64,000 nucleotides of DNA. It comes from Chondrosia reniformis. Taxonomy: Eukaryota; Porifera; Demospongiae; Chondrillida; Chondrillidae. Below are positions 1 through 11,000 of the stretch, in pieces (the first letter of the stretch is position 1; the number at the start of each line of letters is the position of its first letter). The DNA is taken from the NCBI GenBank assembly GCA_947172415.1, contig OX359194.1, positions 1,364,001 to 1,428,000 of the forward strand. The letters run 5' to 3'. The notes beneath the pieces are model-generated. The model saw nothing but the letters and a program-made list of their open reading frames with translations, had not been told where the DNA came from and made no database searches. Made by a program: the position numbers and the translations under genes.

Positions 1-87
1 TCGTCATGAATGTTTCCGAACTAGGGAATAGGCTACCCTAGATTTCAACGCGCTCCAACCAAAGCGTGTTACTTTTGAAAGTGCCAA

Positions 88-345
88 ATTTAGGGCCTCT
101 TTGAACGCCATTTTTTAATTAAGTTTCAAATTCTCTCTATATAAAATAAGTAACTCGAGTTAGAAATATTTGTGGTACTGCCTCCACCCGCGATCGAATT
201 TCTTAGTCACTTTGCAGGGCCTATATACAGTCGTATTCTTAACGATTATGGACCCTTTAATATCCTAAACTGAATGTTAAAGAACGGTAGAAAACATCTT
301 ATCAAATTTGGGATCTTTTCGGACGCCATTTTTTAATTTAGAGCT
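88..345 (+). repeat. Diverged direct repeat, period about 217 bp
   Basis: Two segments (about 88-130 and 305-345) share a CAAATTT..GG core followed by ACGCCATTTTTTAATT. They look like two old copies of one tandem unit. No coding frame or terminal structure is visible around them. Confidence 0.4.
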
Positions 346-478
346 CTCTTATTATATCGTCTATTCTGCTACTTTATTTCGCGTTTTCGCCAAGAAAACT
401 TTCAAAACAAATATTAACAAGAAAAAAGGAGCAATACAAGTTAAATAAAAACATTCAAAAATGAAGTTAAAAGTAGGG

Positions 479-770
479 ATGGCACTATAACAGTGATTGG
501 CACATCTAGAAAAAGTAACGAAACAAGAAAGTGATCATATGGTAAGGCTAACATTGCAGAAGTGGCATACTGAAACTTAACTATACACATCACTTCTATG
601 TTTGGGCGCATCGATCCCTACTTCTAGTATATCCATGATGCGCCCAAACATAGAAGTGATGTGTATAGTTAAGTTTCAGTATGCCACTTCTGCAATGTTA
701 GCCTTACCATATGATCACTTTCTTGTTTCGTTACTTTTTCTAGATGTGCCAATCACTGTTATAGTGCCAT
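479..770. repeat. Perfect 134-bp inverted repeat with 24-nt loop
   Basis: The left arm (479-612) and right arm (637-770) are exact reverse complements by eye, with a 24-nt spacer. Transcribed from either strand this would form one long hairpin. The ends lack a recognisable transposon terminus or a clear target-site duplication. It could be a foldback/MITE, a hairpin-RNA locus, a recent template-switch palindrome, or an assembly chimera. The 60-codon frame read across the right arm is not a gene. Confidence 0.9.
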
Positions 771-1562
771 TTAACTTATTATAATAGATTTATAGATACC
801 TTTTTAGATGAAGCATCTTTGCACTAATTTTATAACACCACCCTCTATAACTCTAAACTAGCAGAACCTATAAGCGTTATTGATATTTTGATTGAAAAAG
901 ATCTTAGGATTATTTCACTTAAGGCAGTTAACAATTTGGAGCCACATAAGTGGGTATTTGGGTTTAAACTTATGTATACCCAAAATTCCCAGCTTACCAA
1001 TTTGTTTTTAGATATAATTGAATAAACAATTTTCACCTTGCTATATGACTGTGCCAGAAAAATAGATAAGGCCAGATGAAATAAATTATTAGCTTCTCGT
1101 TACATTGAGGTCCAGAACTTGGGGCAGGATGAGGCATTTTTCCTTTTTATTCTTTATTTATGAAACACATGCAGCTAACAGCAACAGGGACAATTTATGT
1201 AGTGCCGCAACAATTGAATATGCACGCAATTTGGCCATTTGTAAGGTCATCTTAATATTTTTGAGCATTTTTAAATATAAAATGCACCAATGGTCATCAT
1301 TGTATATATACAAAGCTAAATTTTACAAAAGGAACAGTTTGTGCTTACATATATACAGAACCATCACTATAGTTGCATACGTATACTGTATGCATGCATT
1401 GCTTGACCAGAAAGGAACAGATTGGTTTATCACAGGATGCACTTCCTCTGATGTCACATGTTGAAGGCTATATTTAGAACAAAGGTCATGACACATGCAT
1501 AAAAGAAGAAATTTGCTGTAAAAGACATTCACTCTGCAATTGCAAGTCGAGATTAAAGCAAA
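771..1562. other. Intergenic region upstream of the protease gene
   Basis: No convincing gene. A TATA-like stretch (ATGCATAAAAG, about 1494-1504) followed by an initiator-like TTCACTC near 1528 lies 35-60 bp before the protease start codon and may be its core promoter. That is inference from spacing only. Confidence 0.35.
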
Positions 1563-2633
1563 ATGATTTCAAAGATGGCAATTTTGTTTGCAGTTGTCCT
1601 CTTTACTGCAGCCTATGCCGCGCCAAAAGCTACCGAAAAGCTTGAAGAATTCCGCTTGGTAGGTAAAAATGTGGATGGGTCCATCCATGTTGCTACAGAT
1701 GAAGAAGCTGGGAATATATTGCAATTCTCTGAAGAACAAACGAGTTCAAATGAAAAATTTCATTTCTCTGAACCACAATTTGGATCAGATTTATTTGATG
1801 AAGACTCATCACTGAATGCAGAGAGACGGAAGAGAACAGTCATTGGAGATGAAGATCGTACTTGCATACTATTTCCTACCTCCTGTCCCTACTCTGCAAT
1901 GGGAATCGTTCAGAGTGAATTTAATGATGATGACATTACTATTACTTGTAGTGGATTTCTGGTTGCTCCTAATATGGTAATCACAAGTGCTCATTGTATC
2001 TACAACTTGACAAGTAGTGAATTTGCAGATGAAGTGACCTTCTACAGAGGTCAGTCTTGTTACACTAGAGGCACAGCGATGACTGCTTCCAGATGGTTTG
2101 CCCTCAATAATTACACCATCCACCGGGATATAGGACAAGATATTGGTTTCATAATTCTGAGTGACAGCTACAACAACTGCTACTTTGGAGTAGCATGTTC
2201 CGAAACACTTAAAACTTTTTTCAATGTCTACCTCATTGGTTATCCATTGGGTTACCCCTCAACCAGGTATCCTTATAATTGTTTGTGTGAAAGCAATTGT
2301 ACAGCTACAGAATCCTGTGTGCCCTTCGACCTTCTTTATCAAGCTGCAAAAGGAGACTTTTCAAACAAGTGGTGCCACATGTGTGATACTTCTGCAGCAA
2401 TGAGTGGAGGACCCATCACTGCACTAGGCAACCAGATCAACTTTGACAGCCAGTACTACACTCGAGAATTGTACAGAGTCCTGATAAGGTACCGCAATAT
2501 TTTTGCAATTGGAGTTCATAATTCTGGTGACGCTGACGGACCTGGCCTTGGAGTAGACTGCAATTGGGCTACACAGATTACTTGTCCCATCTATAATATA
2601 ATCCAGTACTTGAGAATCACCTACAGACCTTGA
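1563..2633 (+). CDS. Secreted trypsin-fold serine protease precursor (S1/V8-like)
   Basis: Single-exon gene of 356 residues. Residues 1-20 form a signal peptide (hydrophobic ILFAVVLFTAAYAA). A propeptide of about 70 residues ends at a furin-type site RRKR (88-91), after which the mature chain would begin TVIGDEDRT. This start resembles the VIG-x-DDR mature start of bacterial glutamyl endopeptidases (family knowledge). The triad is visible: His144 in ITSAHC, Asp193 in GQDIGFI, Ser281 in AAMSGGP. Many cysteines (101, 108, 129, 145, 166 and others) suggest a disulfide-bonded extracellular enzyme. The ATG is preceded by AGCAAA, an acceptable animal context. The nearest clear AATAAA is far downstream, at 3091. 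Secretion and zymogen activation by a proprotein convertase are inferred; substrate specificity cannot be told. Confidence 0.85.
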   Translation: MISKMAILFAVVLFTAAYAAPKATEKLEEFRLVGKNVDGSIHVATDEEAGNILQFSEEQTSSNEKFHFSEPQFGSDLFDEDSSLNAERRKRTVIGDEDRTCILFPTSCPYSAMGIVQSEFNDDDITITCSGFLVAPNMVITSAHCIYNLTSSEFADEVTFYRGQSCYTRGTAMTASRWFALNNYTIHRDIGQDIGFIILSDSYNNCYFGVACSETLKTFFNVYLIGYPLGYPSTRYPYNCLCESNCTATESCVPFDLLYQAAKGDFSNKWCHMCDTSAAMSGGPITALGNQINFDSQYYTRELYRVLIRYRNIFAIGVHNSGDADGPGLGVDCNWATQITCPIYNIIQYLRITYRP

Positions 2634-3239
2634 TGAAGCAGAATATTCTTGTAAACCGGGTACCCTCAGGCATTCAAAATCATTAACTCTTCTCAGCTGG
2701 CGCAGTTTAACAGTAGTTTAGTAAACAATTTACATGCAAACAGTTACAATTTACTAGTTTCAAACTCATACCATTTAAAGTTGTAAGCTCAACCAATCAT
2801 TGCTGAAAATGTTTTGATATAGACGCAGCTTTCAATGAATCAGATTATGCAAGGTTTAAAAATGGCCATATAAATTAAACATGTGTATGTTGCTATATAA
2901 AATATAAAATCTATTCTGTATATATTATGTATATGTACGTATCGCACATGAGTTCAAGATATTATACATGCTTTAAAATCAGTTTTCATGACATCAATTT
3001 TCTGTTCACATGAATGATAAATACATTTTATTCTTTTTTCACTATCACCTTTAATTATACACATAAACTGTAAAACACTTTGCACTATTAAATAAATACA
3101 CCACCCCTATATCACAGTACTCCCCGGGATATGGCAATTAATTCGTTGGCTTGACATGTGCTTTGGTTCCGAAGGTGCCCTGTATACATATATCGGTGTT
3201 GGTGCTCACAAAATATCGATTTATCGATATAAGTAACCG
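2634..3239. other. 3' flank of the protease gene
   Basis: AT-rich, no gene seen. It contains an AATAAA at 3091-3096 that could be a distant polyadenylation signal. Confidence 0.3.
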
Positions 3240-3345
3240 GGGACGGATAAAGGCAAGAAGTCGAAACTGCACCAGTTAGTCGTTACCAATGATTCCAGCC
3301 CCAGACGACCAGCGATGGAAGGTTCGCCCGCACTGTAGATGGTAA
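3240..3345 (-). repeat. Possible SINE-like fragment with a self-complementary core
   Basis: A GC-richer island. GTTACCA near 3282 can pair with TGGTAAC near 3339. Read on the minus strand, the stretch GGCTGGAATCATTGGTAACG resembles GGCCGGGATCGGTGGTAACG found in the 1.2-kb blocks of the right-hand array (for example minus strand of about 36395-36415). It may be a distantly related Pol III-type repeat head, but no B box is seen. Confidence 0.25.
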
Positions 3346-3654
3346 CGCAAAATCTCTGTGTAAGCAATATCACTGTTGCTCGACAATCTCTGCTGCAAAT
3401 GTGACTGCTTTTCTCTTTTTTCCCCTTTTTCGATACATACATGTGATGCTTTTTTAATATATACACTTTATTGCGATGGTGCATCCTCGCAGTAAAGAAA
3501 ATACAAAATCCTGCATGAGGTAATTTAAGAGAGACTACACTAATCAACTGCATAAGCATGCATAACTGATTTAGCTACTTTGTCATTGAAATGGTGACTT
3601 TGATAGTAATCTCAATTAATGGTCTCCTAATATTCAATCACATTTATTTCCGTA

Positions 3655-3864
3655 TGCATGAAAAATCTAAGATACCATTTTCCTACATGTTGTGCCTAAT
3701 TCTGTAAAAAAGCCTATAGGGGAACTAAACCTGAAGAGAGCTTTGGATGAAAATACAGGAGTCTTTTCTTCCTTCTTTTCCTTTCTTTCATCTTCCTCTC
3801 CACTGGGTCAGACAGCCGTTTCTGGGAATTCCACCCTTCATCAGTGATCCTGGGAGTCTTTGTT
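3655..3864 (+). repeat. Dispersed repeat, copy 1 (plus)
   Basis: Best-preserved plus-strand copy of a family found across the window. Diagnostic parts in order: AATCTAAGATACCATTTTCC, CCTATAGGGGAACTAAACC, GAGAGCTTTGGATGA, CTGGGTCAGACAGCCGTTTC, GATCCTGGGAGTCTTTGT. The matching minus-strand copy is at 28205-28447. No coding potential and no clear terminal inverted repeats. Confidence 0.8.
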
Positions 3865-3869
3865 GCATG

Positions 3870-5049
3870 ATTTCCTAGAAGAGAATATAATTTGCACTGT
3901 ATATACAGTACATGTCTTTGCATTGGAGTAAGCTCATCCCTGAAGTTTGTGCAAGATACAATTAGCATCTCCAAAAGGTTGTGTGCCTATTGTCATACAA
4001 GAGGAAGGACGGCCATCAGGGCATTGAAAATAGTTAGTGTGTTGTGTTGTATTTCTAAAACTTATAAACATGATGATGCCTTATAATTTATCACCTTGTA
4101 ATTTTTCAGTTACGTGGGCATTTTAGTACCATTAAAATAAACACTGTTTGTTTAACAAAACATTATCAAAACAAACAATATACTTGCGAAAGGCCCGTAA
4201 TCGTAAGGTATACTATCCACGAACGTATATGCGGTGATTACCGATACTCAGCCGAATCCTCCTACGGAACGTTCCGCGGCTACCCTAAGTCAATTCGCAG
4301 ACTCTCAAACCTTGCTGCTCGAATAAGTACGGAATTCCGTATCGGCTAATCTGCGGAATTCCGTAAGGAACTTTGCTTATATCCACTTATTTTTTCCCCA
4401 CCAAACATTAAAATAGATTGTTTTCCTGTATAATTATTTAGAAACTGAAGGTGGCATTATGATTCCTATATATAATGATATCCAAGATGAAGCAGTTTAT
4501 TATGATGTGTAATATGCTATATATCTCACACCTTTATAAGGCTTCCTCTGTGGTATAAAAGTAAAAGTAGACAGACCTATGTCACTCTTGATCTTGAGAA
4601 CTATTAAAAAGCTGTAGCTTACTTTCAGATATTGATCTTCCATTCAAGGTATACTATACTTCTAAAGGAAGTGAGTTTGCACACATGCATGTTTATTTAG
4701 CATTTATTAGTTCTATATATTTCTCTATATAAATGCAAGAAATTACTATAAAATAGGGGTTTAGTTATATCAATAGCTGTATAAACCTTTAACATAAATT
4801 AGGGAAAGTATGCATGTGCAGTGTAGATATTCAAGCAGAACATTTTGGCTTATATATATAAGCCTAGCTTCTTATCAACTATAAATTTTATATGCTTTTG
4901 TTAATGTTCAATCAAATAGCTGTCTTATTACAACTATATATGACTATACATTCCATGTGGCTTTATATAGTTATGTAGGGACTTGCTTTACATGCATGAT
5001 AAAGATTATATTATTTAGATTCTTTTCATTTAAATTTAGAATTACTGAC
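3870..5049. other. Intergenic region upstream of the NIDO/FN3 gene
   Basis: No gene seen. The only structured part is the palindrome cluster at 4265-4365, annotated separately. The rest is AT-rich with scattered TATATA runs. Confidence 0.4.
4265..4365. promoter_or_regulatory. Cluster of three CGGAA-TTCCG palindromes
   Basis: Perfect palindromes CGGAACGTTCCG (4265-4276) and TACGGAATTCCGTA (4328-4341), plus CGGAATTCCG (4354-4363), lie within 100 bp in an island richer in GC than its surroundings. The first contains GAANNTTC (heat-shock-element-like); all contain back-to-back GGAA cores (ETS-like). It lies about 700 bp upstream of the NIDO/FN3 gene. The regulatory role is inference. Confidence 0.35.
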
Positions 5050-8000
5050 ATGGAATATCTTGACACAACATTTTGTTTACTAACAACCTTGTTTACCACT
5101 GCTCTGGCCACACCAGTGGAGATTACACCTGTGTGCGTTCCCTTTGGAGACGCAACTGGACAGACTTCCTTTCAACTACAGCAACTGCGAGGCATTCCCT
5201 TCTTTGGACAGAGAATTAAGGCATATATGGTTAGAATTAAATAAGGATCACATTGCATTCACTACACCCAATCAATTGATAAGATTACTGAATAGGTTAT
5301 TTATCTAATTAATTATAAAGTTCAAAATATTCACACCTATATCATGCATATGACCATAGAATTAATGGAAATATTGTGGTGATATCAGGGACAGAATATA
5401 CTAGTTTAAGATGGCTAAGTTACATTTAGTAATTAACACTTCAATTGTTAGATTCACTTCAGATCTTCAAAAACCCTTTTTGTTGTTTTTGATATATTAA
5501 GTATAAATATAAACCCTTAAAATCTTAATTAGCAGCTATTCAGAATTTATAGCTGTTTCTTGTACAAGTGTATACAGATTTATATTTCAAATTTGTACAC
5601 TTTGTATAAGAAACAGCTGAAAATGACCCAAATTCTGAATAGCTTTTAATATGTAAGATTTTAAGGGTTTATACCAGATTGTGTTTATAATTTTTCATCA
5701 TGATTCAAATTCTATTCCCTACAGCAATATGATGAAGGTGGGGTTGTTCTGCAAGATTGGGACCATCCTAGTGATATAAACGAACTCTTTGCCTACAAGC
5801 AAAACTATACTACTTCTCAGAGGTACTTTAGAGAGCTAAGTATAAGTGAATCTGAAGATATACAAGAGATTGCTGGGATATCTGCAAAGATACAATCATC
5901 AGAAGTGTCCCGATCAGTACTCACAAATGTGAAATTTTCAGCGACATATGCAGCTATTTGGTCATGGAGAATGAATATTGATAATCAAGTAAGTTCCTTC
6001 ACCATCATAGTGAATGATATATGCCTGTCTGTTATACACTTGTTATATGCTGAAGTGACTATGCTGTACGTATATATAAGTATAGCTTTAATTACAAAGT
6101 AAGAAACATATACATGTGTATATATCTGCTGCTAATACGTATTTTAATAAGATTATTATTATAATATTATTGGTGATGAAGACCTACAGGTCGAAATGTT
6201 CAATCTATATAGCTCGATTTTCGTTGTAGATAGCTCCAATAAACTTATCTATCGTATCTACAATTAAGGATGTGTATGTACATGAATATATATATTTGTA
6301 TAGATGAGCATAAGGTATGTATATATGGAATATGCTGTATGTAACATGCTTGAGTCAATATATGTAAATCAATAGGTCATTCCTGTAAATCTAGTACTCT
6401 GAAATTCTGTTCCAAGGAACCAGTTTCCATGCATTAGTGTTTATCTAGTGTAGCTATATATAGTTACAGACACAATAGATTGGGTCAGTCAGTCTATCGT
6501 AGGGGGCAAACAAAAAGTGGATTATATACTTGATTAAGTGTGAATTCCAATGTCATATAAATGAATTAATTGGTTGAGGAGACCGTTAAATTTAATAGGT
6601 CACCTGTCAGTTAGTTCAAGATATACATATATGTCATGCATGAAATTCATGAGGGAATTGGGCAACTGTATATTTATAGGTTTTGAATTTAATAGTGCTC
6701 ACGATCAATGTACATATGTACCCAAAGTGAATTACTAGCTTACGTATGTACATACGTATGTGTACACGAGGGGACATGTAGGCAGTGTACTCAGTATAAT
6801 ATATAATATTATTGACTCAAAGATTCTGTACATTGAGTACGTATATACATGTTATACCTACGTATGATAATGTATATATACACAGTACATACATATAGAT
6901 AGATAGATAGATAAATAGAGAAGGAAGTGTGAACTGTATACCATTTCCATCAAGTGTTAGTAATTATTGTAGCTGAATGTATGCTATCTATGCTATCTAT
7001 GGCAAACTATCATAGTGTCAGTATTTTGGTTTTATTAATGAATAAGTATCACTATTTTGTCATGAGAGCTTTCCTTCTGGATAATTATAGCATTGTTATG
7101 GTTAAACCAAAAGTTAATTCAATTAGTAAAGGTTAACATTTCAAGGATTACAATATAATTATACACCCAGATTGTAATATATATATATACCCACCTAGCC
7201 ATCTTGACCACTGTCATCATAAATGAAGTGTAAAATTGATAGCCAAGGATCTATTATATCCTAACTTTCACAATTAGCATGCAGCCATTATTGTTATAAT
7301 ATTAATACTGTAGTCTGGCTAAATGTGAGGCTATATATATATATATGGGTAAGGTTTCTATACGTATAGCAGAATAGAGTGTACGTGTTGAGAATGTCAA
7401 TATCAAGTGTATATACGTATACATGTATATTTACCTATATATACCTATATATATTTACCTATATATACCTATATTTACCTATATATGTGTATTACAGGGT
7501 CACACTTTAAACCATACATATTAAATTGACAGACCTTCTAGTCTTTTGCATTGCTATTAAATGCCACACTTGTTTGACTAAAGTGTTTACATTATTGAAA
7601 GAATTGTATCTCATTATACGGCTGCCAAGTGTCTGGCTTGTAATATGATGACACAGCCATGGAGGCTCTAGCGTTTACTTTGTAATCGTGGCACTTGTCC
7701 TTTGATTGTAATATGGTTAGCAGGTTATCTTAACTGGTGTCTGAGCTAAGAAGTTATATACATTAGGAATATAATATTTATCAAATTAATATATTGTATT
7801 GTGGCGTATTGTGACAGAGTGTTTAAGTTACTGTATATACGTAGTTAGGTTTTGATTTTAGACCAAATAACTTCTTTGATATATAACATTACATTTTGTT
7901 TGTTCACAGCCAAGCAACCCTTGAACTTCCTTGTAAATTACCAGCCAACACACAGAAACATATATGTGTACATTGTGTGGTATATAACCACTTCCTACTG

Positions 8001-11000
8001 AAATAGTGATATAATCACTTTGTAATTAATCAAGATAATTTATTGCATTTACAATATTTGATAAAACATCTGCCACAGATTGGATCATTCATTGCCAATA
8101 TTAGTAAATTAAGCAAAACTTAAATTGTTTTGCAGATTCTTTACTTAGTGTAAACATTTTACACACAATTTGTGTCTAATATAACTTGTATACAAGCCAT
8201 ATTAGTGCATGTCATATATACGTAATTTCTATGTATAATATATATGTAGTTCATATATACTCAAGTTGGTTTTTATATAATATCCTGCAGATTGTCAAAT
8301 ATTTGTATGTATACCTACGTACGTATAAAATTGTCATCAACATGATAAAAGAGGTTGCAACAGATGGTCTTAATCAGCTGAAGCTAATTTTTCTCTGTTT
8401 TATATAGTGTACATAGTGTAAGACCGAAATTATATACTAAATATAGTACAGACTAATATTTAGAATATCAAAGTAGCAGTTGTTAAAAGTATAATTTTAT
8501 TATTATAGTCTTTTTGTAAAGTGAACTTAGCCTTAATTTAATAAATATGTACGTATACAACAGGTAATTTATAAAGCAAAAAGTAAATTGATTCCTATAT
8601 TTTAAAAGGTTGTACATGTTATAATGTGTTTCCCATAGAAAAATGTAAAATACAGGTAGACAAGTCAGTATTTACATCTAGATTTTTTTGATAAAATGGG
8701 GGCATACGTACAGTATGTACATAATATAACAGAGGTACATACATACAGACAGAGGTATATGTACAAACCTTAGCTCATTATAAACTTTTGTATAATTACA
8801 ATTAGCAGCATTCAATTGATGTATACATGTGATGACATGAAGATCATATACTTTTGCTCATAGACGTTTTGGTCATTATATCAATGTCATATGATAATGA
8901 AATTATTCACAGTACGTTTATCACTTGGTACTTGATAGTCAATCCTTTGATCTCTTGATCCATATCAAAATGACCTCATAATATATATGTTACTTTAAAA
9001 TTTGAAATCATAGAGATGACAGTTTTCTCTAGTGAAAAGCATAGGTGCTAAAAATATGCTCTTTCATAAGGTTATTTGATCTAGTGCTTAGCATGGATGT
9101 ATACATGATATTATTATGGTGTTTTCATTGCAAGGTGCTAAAATCATGTACCTATATATATATAGGTCCAATCTAACTTTCATGTTCTCCTTAATTTAAT
9201 GTCAAGTATATCCTTGTGTATGTTACAGATTAATGTCATTTTAATTTTAAACTGACACCAAAAATCATATTACATTTCTTTAAAATAATAAGCAATCTAA
9301 ATCAAAGGCAGGGAGGGGATTCATTGATATATAAGTCGTATATTACATTTGACTAGTGCATATATTATATATCAATGAAAACATAGAGAAGAAGGATTTT
9401 AACACTTAATTTGTTGCAATTTATGTACGTATAATTGTACATTTATTTATTTCTGAACCAAGGACCATGTATGTAATATAAACGTATATGATGAAATCAT
9501 ATAGCACTATAGCACTTATATATATTGGTATTGTTATAAATTCAATTTTTTTAGTTTTAGAAGACATGATTACATTAATTAGTATAGATAATATATTATA
9601 TCACTACCTTAATATTAGTGCAGACATACCTTATGACTTCACACTTTAATATTTAATGTCCCCTATATTCAGTACATATTCCACACTGTACATATACGTA
9701 CACTGGAGTCTTATCCCTGCTGCCTAATATTATAAGATGGATGATAACCCGTAATGCATTGAATGGGGAGTGGGCATTTTTTCATGCCATCTGTACAGAG
9801 TACTAATGAGCTCTCTGATTTAGCTATGGTTATTATGCCTATGAAGTTAAAGAAACATAAAGAAGATAGACTAAAACACAATATTTTTATTTAGATTAGT
9901 GACCTAGGGGTAAACATATAATAGACATTTTTAACACAAATGTATAATTATGAATTTTACTAGATAATGTCATATAATAGATGTAAATTAAAATTGTTTA
10001 TTTACATGGATGGGACTGCTAACAAATATTATATTATGAGATATTATCTTATTTAGGTGAGAGAATTTCAAGTAATATTAACAACAGATGGTAGCTTGTC
10101 TTTTATTCTCTACAACTACTGTAACGGATCGTACATTCACAGTTCTCAGACTACAGCTCTGATATTGAGTAACAAGCCAATGGTGATATTCAAGAGGTTC
10201 ATCGGTGAAGCACCTCAGAGACAATACATCTTTCGGGTTGATCAGATTGCATGTCATCAACACAACGACTACTACTGCATTAAAGGTAGTTAAGATTCAG
10301 CCATTAACATCCTAGCTCATAGAAAGATTAGTATATTAATTACATAACATCAACAGTTTTTAATTTACAGGTGTTAAGATATTTACGTAAATGTATGTGC
10401 TATATATTTGTCATGTCATGTACGTACATAAACTTACTTGTTTCTATATACAATATTATTTAATGATTCAATTAGTAAACTTACGTATATACGCATGTCT
10501 ATTTCATTTAGACATATTATATATATATTTATGATAGCCAAAGCCATAATGTACATCTACCATTCTAATTTACATTAATTAATTAATTAATTGTGTTGTA
10601 CCCTTTTATAGATAAAGTCCGTAAATTCAATGTCTCGTCTATAAAGAATAGAGCAGCCATTTTTACTTTTGAGGATCTGACAACTCTGAAAGATGAACCA
10701 TTCTATTCATCCTTCAATGTGCAATACAGAGTCACATGCCAAAGTGAATTTGGTAAGAAAATAGATGGATGCATACTCATTTTATGTAAAAATACAAAGA
10801 TAGTTTGTATATTAAAAACAAATCATCTAGCTACTTAATCGTGATGCTATATATTCTATATATAAATTCAGTATATATTCTTTGGATTATACTACTTATA
10901 TCTACATTGTTATTGGGTCTACCTTTCTTGCTGGACTGTAATAGCTTTCCATGAAGTGTCTGTATCCTAATCACTGGGAAGTCCAATATTTTACTACTGC

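Noticed and set aside
602-784. 60-codon frame over the hairpin
   Set aside because: Read from one arm of a perfect inverted repeat; no support as a gene.
828-1024. Plus-strand stretch resembling part of a discoidin (F5/8 type C) domain
   Set aside because: Only a loose match around KWVFGFKLMY, with no splice sites or partner exons.
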